Assembly: GCA_955652215.1 (NCBI GenBank)
Contig: CATPAX010000077.1
Span: forward strand, 1-5,801
Direction: 5' to 3'
DNA from: an uncultured Solirubrobacteraceae bacterium
Lineage (GTDB): Bacteria; Actinomycetota; Thermoleophilia; Solirubrobacterales; Solirubrobacteraceae
Length of the DNA stretch: 5,801 bases
Both the position numbers and the translations under genes were made by a program. Shown piece by piece: positions 5,536-5,801 of this stretch (position 1 is its first letter; each line of letters starts with the position of its first letter). The notes below the pieces were generated by a model. That model saw only the letters and a list, made by a program, of their open reading frames with translations, ran no database searches and was not told the DNA's origin.

Positions 5536-5801
5536 TCTCCCTCTTCCTTCTTCCAGATCGGTGCATGGGCCTTGAGTTCATTGATGATCTCGCGAGCTCC
5601 CGCGAACGCTCCCTGCCGATGCGGAGCCGAGACCGCAATCGCCACTGAGGCCTCCGACAGCGGGACCGTCCCGACTCGGTGCTCGGCGGCCGCGGCGCAC
5701 AGCCCGTGGTTGTCTATCGCCCGCTCGAGGATCTGCCTGATCTGCCGCTCGGCCATCTCGGCGTACGCCTCGTACTCCAGGTGGGGGACTTCTCTGGTGA
5801 C
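5499..5801 (-). CDS. moaE: Molybdopterin synthase catalytic subunit MoaE, C-terminal 100 residues (5' end beyond the right edge)
   Basis: Large subunit of molybdopterin synthase. With MoaD thiocarboxylate it adds two sulfurs to cyclic pyranopterin monophosphate to make molybdopterin. The frame is open to the edge and enters with TREVPHLEYEAYAEMA, a conserved MoaE stretch, so the ATG at 5754-5756 is internal rather than the start. Visible motifs are HRVG (41-44 of the visible part), SEASVAIAVSAPHR (49-62), and ELKAHAPIWKKE. Two lysines seven residues apart (visible 77 and 84) match catalytic Lys119 and Lys126 of E. coli MoaE. About 40 N-terminal residues should lie outside. The stop is TGA at 5499-5501. 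It is followed, with a 37-base overlap, by selA, so the three genes look like one transcript. Confidence 0.95.
   Translation of the reverse strand, partial: VTREVPHLEYEAYAEMAERQIRQILERAIDNHGLCAAAAEHRVGTVPLSEASVAIAVSAPHRQGAFAGAREIINELKAHAPIWKKEEGEWVAGTTPERRA
5536..5554 (-). promoter_or_regulatory. Purine-rich ribosome-binding region for selA, inside moaE
   Basis: Immediately before the selA GTG, the minus strand is an unbroken 19-base purine run containing AAGGAAG, 7 bases from the start. The same bases encode the Trp-Lys-Lys-Glu-Glu-Gly-Glu region of MoaE, so the run serves both protein sequence and initiation. It supports the GTG start that overlaps moaE. Confidence 0.5.

Noticed and set aside
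5499..5756. moaE beginning at the ATG at 5754-5756
   Set aside because: The frame stays open to the window edge, and the residues before this ATG (HLEYEAYAE) are conserved MoaE sequence. The true start is outside.
2627..5801. tRNA-Sec (selC), a SECIS hairpin or a selenoprotein UGA codon in the Sec cluster
   Set aside because: Every base here is within moaE, selA or selB, whose frames have no internal UGA. No tRNA-like cloverleaf was noticed on either strand.

Overview
This window comes from a high-GC bacterial chromosome. GTG starts, strong G/C bias at third codon positions, a leaderless-looking gene and the style of the ferritin and Sec proteins suggest an actinobacterium, perhaps of the Thermoleophilia type. 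That placement is inference, because no rRNA or other marker gene is present. Almost all of the DNA is coding, and the only true intergenic stretch is about 100 bases (1995-2097).

Left third (1-1994, minus strand): an SDR-family nucleotide-sugar enzyme closest to UDP-glucuronate decarboxylase (UXS), interrupted by a complete in-frame intein of 488 residues (9-1472). The intein sits exactly inside the conserved RIFN/TYG motif of the enzyme. It carries recognisable splicing blocks (Ser1, TxHH-type block B, VYDF block F, terminal Ala-Asn, Thr at +1) and a LAGLIDADG (DOD) homing endonuclease. Only eight bases of the C-terminal extein lie inside the window, so the reading frame runs off the left edge. 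This split gene is the main discovery here.

Middle (1995-2640): a short divergent promoter region, then a plus-strand ferritin gene with a strong Shine-Dalgarno sequence. All ferroxidase-centre residues fall at the same positions as in Escherichia coli FtnA.

Right half (2627-5801, minus strand): a tightly overlapping cluster transcribed leftwards, moaE (5' end outside the window), then selA, then selB. SelA converts seryl-tRNA(Sec) to selenocysteyl-tRNA(Sec), and SelB delivers it to the ribosome at recoded UGA codons. MoaE makes the dithiolene of molybdopterin. Together they suggest that the cell makes a molybdenum- or tungsten-dependent selenoprotein such as formate dehydrogenase, but no selenoprotein, selC or selD is visible here. 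The selB and ferritin genes converge and overlap by 14 bases at their 3' ends.
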